DNA from: Sipunculus nudus
Lineage: Eukaryota > Annelida > Sipuncula > Golfingiida > Sipunculidae
Length of the DNA stretch: 64,000 bases
Direction: 5' to 3'
Assembly: GCA_026874595.1 (NCBI GenBank)
Contig: CM049314.1
Span: 36,561,229-36,625,228, forward strand
In this document: positions 46,370 to 58,886 of the stretch, one piece after another
Layout of the letters: the number at the start of each line of letters is the position of its first letter
Numbering within the stretch: the stretch's first letter is position 1
Notes under the pieces: model-generated
Database searches by the model: none
Told to the model about the DNA's origin: nothing
Seen by the model: only the letters and a program-made list of their open reading frames with translations
Program-made: the position numbers and the translations under genes

Positions 46370-46441
46370 GGTCCCGTGGTGTAACGGTTAGCACTCAGGA
46401 CTCTGAATCCTGCGATCCGAGTTCAAATCTCGGCGGGACCT
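46370..46441 (+). tRNA. tRNA-Gln (anticodon CTG), copy 2
   Basis: Identical over all 72 nt to the genes at 44316 and 60478, with the same internal A and B boxes and anticodon CTG. Its 5' flank is homologous to that of copy 1, so it arose with it by local duplication, while the 3' flanks no longer match. A T7 run at 46448-46454 serves as terminator. Confidence 0.97.
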
Positions 46442-46447
46442 AACAAC

Positions 46448-46454
46448 TTTTTTT
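46448..46454 (+). terminator. Pol III terminator of tRNA-Gln copy 2
   Basis: Seven T six bases after the tRNA. Confidence 0.85.
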
Positions 46455-47224
46455 CCCCCTGTTTCCTCTTATCTTTTTTCAATAGGTGAATTGTATACCT
46501 AAATTAGACTAAGCTCAATTAAAATAATTGTGCATGTAAATAAGAAGATATCACATTAGTTTAATTATTTTTAAAGAAAATGCTTTTATATACAGTGGAA
46601 CCTCTCCTAGTGGGCACCTCTATAAACTGGGCCCCTCTATAAAGTGGGCACTTTTGGGCAGTCCCGTTTTTTCTTCTCTTTATTATATTTAGGTAATGTG
46701 GGCACCTCTATATTCTGTAAAGTGGGCAGTTTTCCAGAGCTAATGTGGGCACTTCACGGATTTTCAAGGTTGAACTATCTCCTTACAGCAACTTTGTAAC
46801 CTTCTTTATAGCGCTTTTTAAGTTATAAAGATAATATTAATTCTTAATTATTTATTTATAATATTCATAAATTTTAATAATAAAAATCAAAACAAAAGAA
46901 CCAAATTTAGAGGTGTACAAGTGAAAATTGCATAATAATGATTTTAATCTTGACTCAAGACTTATCCTTGGATGCATGCATACTAATTAGATTAATATGC
47001 CTGTACCGGCTCAAGTCAGAGATCACCCCAGACTAGATTGCCCTGTGCTAATTAATTTATATTTGTTTGTTAGGCCACCGAGAGTGGAAGGACGCCCTGC
47101 TCATTAACCCAATTAATACTCTGTGATGAGGTGACACAGCACATGCTCCTCTGGCCCATCCCAGGTAGTCAGGTACATGCCCACTAGACTAGGACAGTGT
47201 TTATTTAACCGTTGTTACATAACA

Positions 47225-47347
47225 ATGAATACTGTTGAAATTGGGTTCAACCTGGACTTTCTTATAGCAAATACAAAGCTGCAACATGCACCTTGCTCCA
47301 AACAACCTACAATCACAGACTTTTTCACCAAGGAAAAAGAATTGTGA
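47225..47347 (+). pseudogene. pogo transposase C-terminal remnant with PIP-box motif
   Basis: The frame ends at TGA (47345-47347) and its last residues include QPTITDFF, which fits the PCNA-interacting pattern Q-x-x-I/L-x-x-F-F. Transposases of the pogo group are known to end with such a motif. Upstream the frame breaks down within about 50 codons and no DDE catalytic domain is visible. Confidence 0.5.
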
Positions 47348-47629
47348 AAATATAACACATTCATTCATAGTGTATCATACACTTCAAATGTTGTATGGAC
47401 TTCTAGTGACTGATTTAATGTTTTTGTTTAACTTGATATAGAATGTTTCCTTAAGACTGGAGTATTTAGATTAGTGACGTTCTGTCTTTGCTTTATTACT
47501 TGTGCATTTTATTTTATCAGAAAATAACTAGATTCCAACTAATGTATTATTCAGAATTATAACATCCCATGCTAATGCTAAATATCACATGCAGCTTTGC
47601 CATTTTGTGCTTATAAAATATAAGAAAAT

Positions 47630-47639
<10 letters not shown>

Positions 47640-47718
<79 letters not shown>
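47640..47718. repeat. (TA)n microsatellite inside the pogo element
   Basis: Almost 40 TA units with one AAA interruption. Confidence 0.9.
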
Positions 47719-47720
<2 letters not shown>

Positions 47721-48047
47721 CTATCTTATAGACCATCTGCACACAGCTTCCTTTTATTATGCGTATCTTTTGTCCATACTATACTTTTATGTAATCAAAT
47801 AAATTTTTTCTTACAAATGTCTTGATAATAAAAAATAAATTGTCCCTGAAAAATTTATCATTAAATAAAGAAAGATGATTCATGAAATAATTTAATTTAG
47901 TAATCTCATAACATGAGTAATTATAGCAATATATCATACTAGGGGGCAGCACTATGTGCTGGCCATTACCTCCATATAGTGGGCACCTCTATAAAGTGGG
48001 CACTTTGGTCCAGTCCTTAGGGTGCCCACATTATAGAGGTTCGACTG

Positions 48048-50314
48048 ATAACATAAGCGTACATGAAAACCTACGTTTGCAAAGAGGATGCATGCATGCA
48101 GAAGAAACCGGAAGACACATAGACTGGTTTCCTGATTAGTTATTTATCCCCTTTCTACATCCTCATTGGAAGACAGGATGAGGTCAGATGGTTTTATTCA
48201 TATTCATGTTAAGGGCACGAAATTATGAGGTAGGGCAGTCAGTTGTCTGACTGGCTATAGGGTTAATAATTGGCTTTGGGATATTATTTCATAATAGGTC
48301 TCTATATTATTTTTATTATATATGTTCTCCGAATAATCTCAAATAATGAAAAACATGGAGTGGAAATATACGTTGGTGAATCCATGAAACCTCAAAGAAT
48401 GACTCCGGCTTGATTATACAATAGAACCAGAAGTGTTAGCATCCCCCCCCCCAAAAAAAAAAATGGTGTCCTTTAACGTACCCGCAAAAGGATAAAATGA
48501 TTTGTAGTACAAGTAGTCACACATGTCGACGCTTTTACGAGCGTTATGTATAGGAAATCTTAACTCTATACCAGATGTACCAAAGAAATCTCTATCAGAG
48601 TAAAATGTGCATGGTTAATCCGTGTGTGTACCTATATATATACCTTTGTAAAACCCCATCAGTGTGGCTACAACCATGCCCAAAACACATAGTAAAATTC
48701 CGAACAAAGTGTATTTTGTATTTGTTCATGGGTGTGGTGGTCTTCCTAATTTTCCCACAAAAGTATTCAAATCATACTAAAAAATGCTATTTTATCATTA
48801 TCAGTACAACAATTCGCACGGTTCTTACAAAAGTTCACATTTATATATACAGCAAAACGCGCAAAAGGCTAACCATCAAGGCCTAATATTAAATAATCTA
48901 TACGTGAATCGCAAGAACTGGGTTCGATTTGTAAATGACATATTTAAATCACAATATTTGTAAATAATCTCACAATTTAGGCATATATTTTTAACTGTGT
49001 GCATGGGGCATGGTGCATGGTTAGAATATATAAACAAAATTGTGCAGGCTGGGGCGAGCTGATTCAAAGAATTTGTTGATTGGGGATGCATGCATGGATT
49101 CGGCATATATAAGCTGAATAGTGATGCAATGGTTTAGTGCGATTTGAAAATAGAAAAATTATTAATCTAATGTTAATGATTTAACATATAAAGTGTATAT
49201 AGGCCTATATGTGTCTAATGTATATATATGTATATAGAAATTGTTCTTATCATAATTTTATACACTGCATGTGCAGCAGGGCATGCATGCATCTATAAGG
49301 CTGAACATGTTAGTTAAATCATTAGTATATAAATATAAAATGACCCATTACAGTTACTACGAAAACGAATATATAAAATAATATACGTATATATAATTAA
49401 ACTTATAGTAGCTGAAATTGCTTTAAATACATTTTACCGGCTAAAGAGCCTTCTGTGAGAGGTAAATTTGTAGGGTGAAACTAAATCCATAAAGTCATCT
49501 ATTTCGCTGATAAACCTTTAAAGATAAGGTATATATGTGGTCCGGTCAAGGGATCAGCGGTCACGTATATTGTGTTAGCGGGCCTGTCCGGTCAAACCCA
49601 AAACTGCATGTATAATAGACCTGACCTGTCCAAGTGGTCCGGTCCGCTCCTCGAATACACGCATTATAATTAACGGACAAGCTTCAGTTACATATAACGC
49701 TTTAGTGCTACAGGTTTCGAATATGTTATTTTAAGAATTCTGTCCAGTTAACGAAAAAATCAAGCTTATTCAATCACGCAAGTCTTTTAATGACTATTGA
49801 ACAAAGAGACTATATGTTCAGGCACATTATTTCAGCTCTAAAAGGACCATGACAAGTCTTGATTTCATACATAGAGGCTGAGCAGTTATCATATTTGCAG
49901 AATGGATACAGGCTCGGTCTAAAAGTATGGGAAAATATGCTATCGCAGTTATCTCTATTTATAAATGCGCATACAATTGCAGATGAACATTAGATCCCTA
50001 CAATGACACCTCATAAAAGCCGAAGAGACCGCCATTGTTGCTTGTGGGACTGTGGTGTGGTCTGGACTCCCTCCTTCGCGCTTTCTCACGGCTCTGTGCC
50101 TTGTTATCTTATCCATGAACGGATTCATCATTTAGTTATCACCAGCAGACTTTGATATATTTAACTTCAAAAGGTACATACCTGGTAAAAAAAAGATGAA
50201 ACGTGGCATGTTTTCGTCCTGAACGACTCCCTTTTGGTTCCGTTCCAACAATTTGTTTCGTTCGTTTAAAATAAATTCTCTCTCTCCTTCTCTCTCTCTC
50301 AGATCAAAATACCT

Positions 50315-50318
<4 letters not shown>
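48048..50318. other. AT-rich spacer
   Basis: No gene that I can support. A C-run and A-run lie at about 48446-48466. A more balanced stretch at about 50030-50130 carries TTGTTATCTTATC (GATA-type words). The frame 48575-48886 plus looks incidental. Confidence 0.4.

Positions 50319-50371
<53 letters not shown>
50319..50371. repeat. (TA)n microsatellite
   Basis: About 25 TA units next to a short CTCTCT run. Confidence 0.9.
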
Positions 50372-50374
<3 letters not shown>

Positions 50375-51470
50375 ATGTTTATATTTAACTACTAATCAGT
50401 TCGAAAATTGAACCCAAATATTTATAAAAAATATATATCAATGTATATTTGTTTGTTATTCATTTATATGTATATACATTCTGAAGCATGTCCCTCTGTA
50501 TCCGAGCTATATCCCCGAAAGGTCTGAAAGAATGTCGATGAAATGTTGTGAAAGGAAGGGCCGAAGAAGAAATTAAAAATTTTGGGACGAATTGGTAAAA
50601 TTAGAATGCTTAACTTTGTCCGGGTATCCAGCAAAATTCGATGATTTTTTGACCGCACGCTGTGTGATTGTCCGTATAAAACACTTCCAGTATATCCTTC
50701 ATCCAAAAAATTAAATAATTTCTTCCTTTATCTATTGGAAACTCTTCAATGGAATTTCCTCAAAATTAATTGAGATTTTATTTTAGAAATTTTATAGCAT
50801 ATTATGTTATGAGTACCTAACGTCTTTACGTCATGGTGACCCCGGCATCATGCATGTCAGTCGAGTACAGTGATAATGACGTCCTTATAACGTCGTGACT
50901 AGGCCTAATTGTTGTTTGCTGGATGGGAATGCGTTCTGCAATGGCCTCGGGGTGACCAGATCGTTAGCCCACTCCCCCCCCCCCCCCCACATCCGCTCTT
51001 CTTGTTTAAGCCTTGATGATCATTAATGGTTGGCGTGGCTGCTCTCCTCGTGACCTCGCTGACCTCATGCAATCTTTTTACTCTCAGAAAAACCAGGACC
51101 CCCTGTGACGTCATATGCAGCCTGGGCCCTTGATAAAGTCACCATCATTCGGTCAAAACCGACAAAGCGATAAACATGCAGGGGCGGATCCAGTGGTTAG
51201 GAAAAGGTCCATCCTAGGAGGACAAATGAGAAAATCTATAAAAGGTCCCCAGGTCCCAAATTGAGACGGGAATCCAGATCTTAAAATATATGGTATGAAA
51301 CCCTCATAAACATTGTACGTATACTGTGGGGGCGGATAAACGTTTTTCACCACACAATTTCTCCATATACTTTTTCTGGAAGCCGCAATAAGCATTTGTT
51401 TCGAATCATGTTATGGTCCATATCACCTAATGCTTTAAATAAATGTAAGCGAGTTCATGTGGAATATCGA
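50372..51470. other. Spacer with a C-run and a hAT-like word
   Basis: A C15 or so run lies at about 50975-50988. At 51179-51193 the sequence CAGGGGCGGATCCAG resembles a hAT-type MITE end; the partner end was not found. No gene supported. Confidence 0.35.
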
Positions 51471-51607
51471 TTAAATTTTGTGGCTGGCTGGATACAGATA
51501 CAGACATTGACGGAGGTGTGCATTCTGTCAATGTCTTCTTATTAAATTTTATGGCGGACTCGGTGCGGATACAGGTGTTGGCGGAGTTATGCGCTCTCTG
51601 TGTGTTT
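51471..51607. repeat. Tandem duplication, unit about 71 bp
   Basis: TTAAATTTTRTGGC at 51471 and 51542 starts two diverged copies with shared GGATACAG and GACGGAG/GGCGGAG words. Confidence 0.6.
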
Positions 51608-51719
51608 TCTGGTTTATTGTTGAAATTTTAGTTTCGACAGCTCTCAAAATTATTTTCCCTTAGCTAGCTATATGTAGGACGGCATGGTTGCATACATGGA
51701 TTCGATCCATGTTATAATT

Positions 51720-51965
51720 AGCCCTTCCGCCACGACGTCCAGCGACTTTATTATATGCACTGCGTGGGCTGTGTTTCCCATGCATGATCATGGAGTAGGA
51801 CCCATCATTTAAGATATTCATTCATGTAGCGCCATTTTCCTGTCTGCTATCGAGATGTCAGAGTGCCATGCTCAGTAATGACGAGAACCGCGCCGTATTT
51901 AAGGCTCGATGAGGATGCGAATAATTTGGTCACTTTTTTGATGACTCATTGACTATACAGGTTCA
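51720..51965. promoter_or_regulatory. Balanced-composition island, candidate regulatory element
   Basis: Contains CCGCCACGACGTCC, GTAGCGCCATTTTCC and GAACCGCGCCGTATTTAAGG, the last resembling a TATA-like context. No coding frame. Weak, composition-based call. Confidence 0.2.
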
Positions 51966-52671
51966 CTATCACTAAAATAAACCAGATTAATTGTGAGATA
52001 TATGTGTGTGTTTTCTCACATCCATGCCATGTGCGAGAAAAATTCCACATGGTTTTGGTAAATCCCACTGCATATTTGTTATATATTTCTGACAGCAGGA
52101 AGACATACATGTTTTACACGGGTCAATGGAAGTGTCAAAGGAAATGATAGAGATGGATTAACACTTTATTTTATGTTAATTCATCATCGTAGCCTCATGT
52201 TAAGATTGCCGGCTGTTTACCAGGATATTAAATCAATAAGATCGATGACCGTTGTAGTTCGTTTCCCCGTATGACTTGTGTCATGACTCGCCTACAGGCA
52301 TACCAGTCCAATATAAATTCCTACTGAGTCGTGCATTCGCGGGTATAGTATTGTTGTAACATGAGTGCGGAAAGCAATCTGATCTCCTCTGTGCAAGATC
52401 TTGGTGTGGTATACACAAGGCCAACCATTATTTTTTATCGAGATATGCAAAGATCAGATGTTTGCTGCTGAACATATATTTGTGCCATTATAATATCTTG
52501 CCATCTTTAAGTGCATTGATCATAGTGTATATATTTTGAGAGGAAATTATGGAAACGTTTATCGGTGCAGATGCAAATGGGTGATAATAGGGCCACATGC
52601 TTTCGCTCACATTATATTTTCCTCTCCCATCTAAATTTCATACAGACTTTTTATGTAAATATATATATATG

Positions 52672-52707
<36 letters not shown>

Positions 52708-53090
52708 GAATTGAAAAATAAAACGATTAATTATATTATTAATCGATTATTTTATGTGCCTTTATGTATATTACCTTGAAATCTACTGCATGCATGTGCC
52801 ACAAAAAAAAAAAGAATATTAACCCCAGCATATATATCTGACAAGTACATCGGTATTCATAATGAAACCTTCAATCCATCCGCGTCCAAGGCCGATTTGC
52901 CATCGGCCGATTGTTAGCTGCGCAAGATTCCGTTTTGATGCTGTTCGTTATTTTGTGTGTTCGTACAGCTCTGAAAGGATTAGATTCCATGCATGCATGT
53001 GCATCCATAATCGTTTTAAATCGAGTAAGAAAAAATATAATCGATTTTGAAAACGACCAATCATCTTTTTTGGTAGATTAATCGGCACAC

Positions 53091-53150
<60 letters not shown>

Positions 53151-53771
53151 TATGCTCCACATATTCTGCTATAATTTGAGGATTTGGACGTGGTGGAAAA
53201 ACGGCGTTATTTCGCTCTATATTTTTTCGATACACCAAACTGTCTCTGCAGAGAGAATGTCGTCTGGACGCTGTCCTCAGCCTATTTATATGTGTCCCTT
53301 TATCAAACCCTGTATATGACAGGTTTATTTCTCCCACTTTCTCGAAACCGCCATGGGGGCTGCCATTTTGCGTACATTCTAAAATCCGTATGTCAAAGGA
53401 CGCATGCGTTATTATTGGGTAAACCACTTATTATCAAAATTAATTATTTTCAAACATATTTTATGAAATCATTTTTTATTTAGGACATACATTATATTTA
53501 AATATGTCATATGCCTTTCTACCTTTTAGTGCCTGTATAATATATAATAATATGTGATATATAAAATATAATATATAATATATAATATATAAAATTAGTA
53601 CTTATAAAATCAGTATTTGCATGTTAGTGGGCCTGTAGCATCTGGAAACCTGAATCCGAGGCATTAGAGATCCAGGAACTTTGTTTGACCCATCCTAAGA
53701 CTGGCGACCCAATATCCGGTGTTGGTTGACACCTCTATAGAGATGGGTTATACCAGGCGATTGCGCGCAAC

Positions 53772-53818
<47 letters not shown>

Positions 53819-54159
53819 TTAACATTTATTATAACATATACAATTTAAAAGTAATTTGTATTGACAGAATATTAATCTTCATGGAGGAGTAATATATATC
53901 ACAGGATAATACTTTGAATATTTCAGTGGACCAGAGGTCAAGTACAGTTTGATTATTCAGTACTAAATTAAATATTAAATGGATCCTGTAACCTCGATGG
54001 CCATATAATGTTTAATTCATTAATATAACAATGCAAATTGTACAAAAAGAGTACTTCATATAATCCATAGTTCAAGTAAACTATGGATGGTTTATTAAAA
54101 ATCGCAAAAAAGGAGCGTAAAAACATAAAATAAAAAAGCCTGAGAGAGGGGGTGATAAA
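51966..54159. other. AT-rich spacer with TA tracts
   Basis: (TA)n at about 52661-52704, 53093-53148 and 53774-53815; TATAATA-type repeats at about 53538-53592. No supported gene; frames at 52948-53427 and 53184-53483 overlap the repeats. Confidence 0.45.
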
Positions 54160-54740
54160 ACCTTGACTCTGCCGTGAGGTTTACCCATGCACGCACAATT
54201 GCATCTTTTAAGTTTATTTTCCTCTGGCAGTGTGTTTGGCTCGGGGCATCTTGTCACTTATTGGATTGACATTTGCATTATTGTATTGGCGTTTTTACTG
54301 TCTATCTTCACTGACCGGTAAACTACATATCCATAGTAACACTATCAATTTGTAAAGCTACGGTTTCAGGTGTGTATTAAAGCGACTCCTTCAGGCAGGG
54401 GTTGGCACCATTTAAGGTCAGCGAGGCTCTTTTGACTGTCGTCTGCTTGGTCCCTCCTTTCATTCGGTGAAAATAACTGTGCAAATACTAACAGATGCTC
54501 CCTCATCAAACGCGCTTCATTTAATCTATGCTTCATTACGTGACATATGTGTGTTTTTCTCCCGAGCAGCTGTGCCGGCAGGGGGCGCTTGCACCTGGTT
54601 CATCTTCCGCTCGAGTTCCCCTGTCAGCCCGTCACTGAACGCCTCCCGCTGAGCTGGATGTGGGCGGGCCCTCACGGTCGGTAGGCGGGGCCACAACGGT
54701 TGAATGTCAGGTGCCTGGAAATCGCATGAAAATGTTTGTC
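54160..54740. promoter_or_regulatory. Non-repetitive GC-richer island with CTCF-like motif
   Basis: About 580 bp of complex sequence flanked by AT-rich DNA. It includes TTACGTGACATATG, GCACCTGG and CCCGAGCAGCTGTG (E-box words) and a strong CTCF-like core at 54575. A 61-codon frame is not convincing. Candidate insulator or enhancer by sequence features only. Confidence 0.35.
54575..54589 (+). promoter_or_regulatory. CTCF-like motif
   Basis: CCGGCAGGGGGCGCT matches the conserved bilaterian CTCF core very closely. It is the best such match in the window. Confidence 0.5.
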
Positions 54741-55914
54741 AGACAGGATTGCTGAAGGATTCACACTTGGACACATCCAAATTTATATTATCAAGTATTA
54801 ATGACATAGATCAGCCACGGTATCAGCTACTTGTCATAATTAATTAAATAGTCAATATCAAGTTATTGCTCTTATGCGATTTAAGAAAACCCACTGCATT
54901 AGTTCCAGGTGAGAGACTATACAAGCCAGCATGCACCAAATATAAGAATTTGACTATAGATTTTAAAAAATAAAACTTACTAATTAGTTGACCTTTTCCG
55001 GATTGAATTTCTTTTATCCATTAATTTGACTTTCTTTTTTATGTTTATTCAAATATTCAATATTTTTTTTTAATAAACCAATCTCAGGTATAATTGAACA
55101 CGTATAACGTATAATTGCTGCGTCTTTTTATTTATTTTATTTTTTTTTCAAACATGGGACCGGTTATTTATATTGGTTTGCAATTAGTCGCCTAGCTGTG
55201 ACTAACCCCACCCGGCATCCTATCTATATAAGTTTTACTGAAAATGACAGAAAAAAGAGTTACAGTGAAATGTTTCCACAAAAAGACCTCAAACGTCCAG
55301 TTACTTAATTTTGTCGGTTAAATACAGAAAACGTCAACAGTTTCCATGAACTGCCGGTCAACTATATGAGTACCCTCTATACAGAGAGTTATTTTGAAGA
55401 ACTGATATTTCTTTATTCATAGTCACCTTCAGTTTTCCCTATATGTATGTGTAAATCCATGAATGCATTGTCTTAGCATTTCATCATTATCACTTGTAAA
55501 TGGTAACCCTGAAACCGTGTGTATACTCCTGGGTTATTTCCAGTATATATTTTTTTAATTCATCGGACTATCCTTCAGATGCATGTCGGGAAAAAATCGA
55601 AATCATCTCTCCATCTCACGCGTCCTGAGGGTATACTATAGAGTTTTTAAAGTAAACTTTATGCAACTGCACAAAAATGTAATGAACCGTGCTATGGTCG
55701 GCAGAAAATGATGTCACAGTTACAAGTAAATAATTCAGAGCCGATTGCATGTGTTTGACCACAACTATATGTGACCCTTTATGACCGTTAGTATAAACCT
55801 ATAAGATAGCAATAATGATTAGAACAAAATATATAATTTGAAGTCGATTTACAGTTGCACATTATCATTTACAACTGCAAAAACCGGGGTATTGAAAGCA
55901 TATAAGGTCAGAGG
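54741..55914. other. AT-rich spacer
   Basis: No gene or defined repeat seen before the tandem array begins. Confidence 0.4.
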
Positions 55915-58452
55915 GTATAATGTAACAGAGTTTCAGGTTTCCAAGGAGAATTTTCATGGACCTCCCTGGATGTCAAGTTAGAAGATTCTAGGTGCAATGG
56001 GTAACATGTAAACGGGCGCCCGCATCTTTCAAGGTTTAAAGATGAAAAGTTTAAGAAAATGCGTTAAAATTTGAAAAAAAATCCCGGTGGGGCCACCAGT
56101 CTGCAGGAACGGAAAAAAAACTCCATGATGGATGTACGTGCAAAGAATCATGGTGATCAATGCATCAGTTCAGAAATTGGAGGTTTTGTATAAAATTTTT
56201 AATTATACTGAGGGGTACTTACAAGCCTTAAAGTTAAAAAAAATATGGGTAAGAGGGACCCTATATCAGGTTCCTAAAAGATGTTTCATGGGCCTCCCTG
56301 GATGTTAAATTAGAAGATTCTAGGTTGAATACGGTAGTTACAATTTGTACTCTGTTAACAGACGACTGCATCTTTGAAGGTCTCAAAAATAGAGAAAAAA
56401 ATGTGTATTTTTTTAAAGCTAGGTGGCGCCACTAGTCTGCTTGAACTGATGAAACACTCCATGGTGAATATGCATGCAAAGAATCAAGGTGATCAATGCT
56501 TTAAGTGCTCAGATACTGGAGCTTTTGTGACAGATTTTTAATTTTTCTGTCGTTTTACTTCTGAGCCTTATAGCTTAATGCCATGGGTATGCGTAATAGA
56601 TACCTAATTTTAGGTTTCAAATATAATGTTCATGGACCTCCCAGGTAGTCAAGTTAGAAGTTTCTAGGTCCAATGGTTATGATTTGTTCCCTGTTAACAG
56701 ACAACCACGTAATTGAAGGTATCCAAAACAGGAGAATAAAAATGCGTAAAATTTGAAAGAATCAAGGTGGTGCCACCAGTGTGCAGGAACTGATGAACCA
56801 CTCCATGATGAATATGCATTCAAAAAATCATGGTGATCAATGCATTAGTTGTTCAGTTACTGGAGCTTTTGTATTATATTTTCAATTATTCATGGGGTAC
56901 TTCTGAGCCCCATAGCTCAAAGTATAAATGAGAAACAGAGACCTAATTTCAGGTTTTCATGGAGCTTTTTCATGGACCTCCCAGGATGTCAAGTTAGAAC
57001 TTCTAGGTCTAATGGTTATGTTTTGTTCCCTGTTGACAGATGCTCATACCTTCGAAGGCGTAAAAATTCGAAAAAAAGTCTGCAGAAACTAATAAAACAC
57101 TCCATAATCAATATGCATGCAAAGAATCATGGTGATCAATGCAATATAGTTGTTCAGATACTTGAGCTTTTGTATCAAATTTGTAATTATTCTGTGGGAT
57201 ATTTCGGAGCCCAACAGCTTGAAGGGTATGGGTAACAGAGACCTGATTTCAGGTTTCCAAGGAGACTTTTCAAGGGCCTACTTGCATGTCGACATAGAAG
57301 ATTCTAGATTCAGTCGTTACGATTTGTGCCCTACTAACAGACGACCGCATCTTAAAAGGTCTCAAAACTAGAGAAAAAAAAATCGTAACAAAAATTAGAA
57401 AAATACAGGTGGCGCCACCAGTCTGCAGAAACTGATGAAACACCCACTGATCAATATCCATGCAAAGAATCATGGTGATCAATGCAATATAGTTGTTCAG
57501 ATACTTGAGCTTTTGATTCAAATTTGTAATTATTCTGTGGGATATTTCGGAGCCCAACAGCTTGAAGGGTATGGGTAACAGAGACCTGATTTCAGGTTTC
57601 CAAGGAGACTTTTCAAGGGCCTACTTGCATGTCGACATAGAAGATTCTAGATTCAGTCGTTACGATTTGTGCCCTACTAACAGACGACCGCATCTTAAAA
57701 GGTCTCAAAACTAGAGAAAAAAAAATCGTAACAAAAATTAGAAAAATACAGGTGGCGCCACCAGTCTGCAGAAACTGATGAAACACCCACTGATCAATAT
57801 CCATGCAAAGAATCATGGTGATCAATGCAATATAGTTGTTCAGATACTTGAGCTTTTGATTCAAATTTGTAATTATTCTGTGGGATATTTCGGAGCCCAA
57901 CAGCTTGAAGGGTATGGGTAACAGAGACCTGATTTCAGGTTTCCAAGAAGACTTTTCAAGGGCCTACTTGCATGTCGACATAGAAGATTCTAGATTCAGT
58001 CGTTACGATTTGTGCCCTACTAACAGATGACCGCATCTTTAAAGGTCTCAAAACTAGAGAAAAAAAAATCGTAAAAAAAATTCGAAAAATACAGGTGGCG
58101 CCACCAGTCTGCAGAAACTGGTGAAACACCCACTGATCAATATCCATGCAAAGAATCATGGTGATCAATGCAATATAGTTGTTCAGATACTTGAGCTTTT
58201 GTATCAAATTTTCCATTATGCTGGGGGGGGGGGGGTTATTTCAGAGCCCCATAGCTCAGAGGTTATGGGAAGCAGAGACCTGATTTCTGGTTTCCAAGGA
58301 GATTTTTCATGGACCCTCTCTAGATGTGAAGTTAGAAGATTCCAGGACCAGCAGTTACGATTTGTGCCTGGATAACGGAGAGACAGAAGGACGGACGGAC
58401 AGACGGACAAAGAGTGATCGCTATAGCTCAGATGACTTTAACTCAGCTGAGC
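55915..58452 (-). mobile_element. Pearl/HINE-like tandem-repeat element, right copy, inverted (2.5 kb)
   Basis: Eight monomers of about 301-350 bp (GGTTTCCAAGGAGA-type word near 55937, 56263, 56613, 56953, 57254, 57597, 57940, 58288) that are the reverse complement of the monomers at 37.1-40.0 kb. The head, with ACGG/ACAG microsatellite and GAGTGATCGCTATAGCTCAG and CTCAGCTGA words, lies at 58378-58452 and mirrors 37043-37115. The inner end near 55915 has no clear hairpin, so this copy may be truncated. Identical 95-codon frames in adjacent monomers are by-products of the repeat. Confidence 0.55.
57254..58290 (-). repeat. Three nearly identical 343-bp monomers
   Basis: Monomers at offsets 57270, 57613 and 57956 agree almost completely, while those further left have drifted. 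This indicates recent local amplification at one side of the array. Confidence 0.85.
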
Positions 58453-58561
58453 TAAAATCACAATGCCGAACGATGAACCGCATTGCACTTTAGTGCCATA
58501 TAGTGTTCATTTGTACAACGAAACAAAGAATTTTTTTTGAGCCTGAGTTTATAATTATATA

Positions 58562-58886
58562 CATCTACCGGTATATATACATGTACGTAAATTTAAAATG
58601 CGACCGGTGACATCCGGATTTTAGTGCATCTAGCGGTATATATACATGTACGTAATTTCAAAATGCGACCTGTGACATCCGGGTTTTAGTGCATCTAGCG
58701 GTATATATACATGTACGTAATTTCAAAATGCGACCTGTGACATCCGGGTTTTAGTGCATCTAGCGGTATATATACATGTACGTGAATTTAACATGTGACC
58801 TGTGACATCCGGGTTTAAGTGAATCTAGCGGTATATATACATGTACGTAATTTCAACATGCGACCTGTGACATCCGGGTTTTAGTG
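58562..58886. repeat. 65-bp minisatellite, five copies
   Basis: Units begin at 58562, 58627, 58692, 58757 and 58822, each with CTAGCGGTATATATACATGT, an AAATGCGACC-like word and GTGACATCCGG. Copies 2 to 4 are almost identical. It directly adjoins the head of the right tandem-repeat element. Confidence 0.92.

Larger units (their letters stand above)
46593..48047 (+). mobile_element. Decayed pogo/Tigger-like DNA transposon (1.45 kb)
   Basis: Left end CAGTGGAACCTCTCC preceded by TA; right end ...ATAGAGGTTCGACTG, the inverted form, near a TA. Repeated GTGGGCACCTCTATA words lie inside both ends, as in the 183-bp relative at 10370. The interior retains a fragment of transposase C-terminus (47225-47347) and a long (TA)n at 47640-47718 that has expanded inside it. 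Transposase is otherwise eroded. Confidence 0.65.

Noticed and set aside
51660-51730. Possible tRNA remnant with GGATTCGATCC
   Set aside because: B-box-like word only; no acceptor stem or A box of quality.
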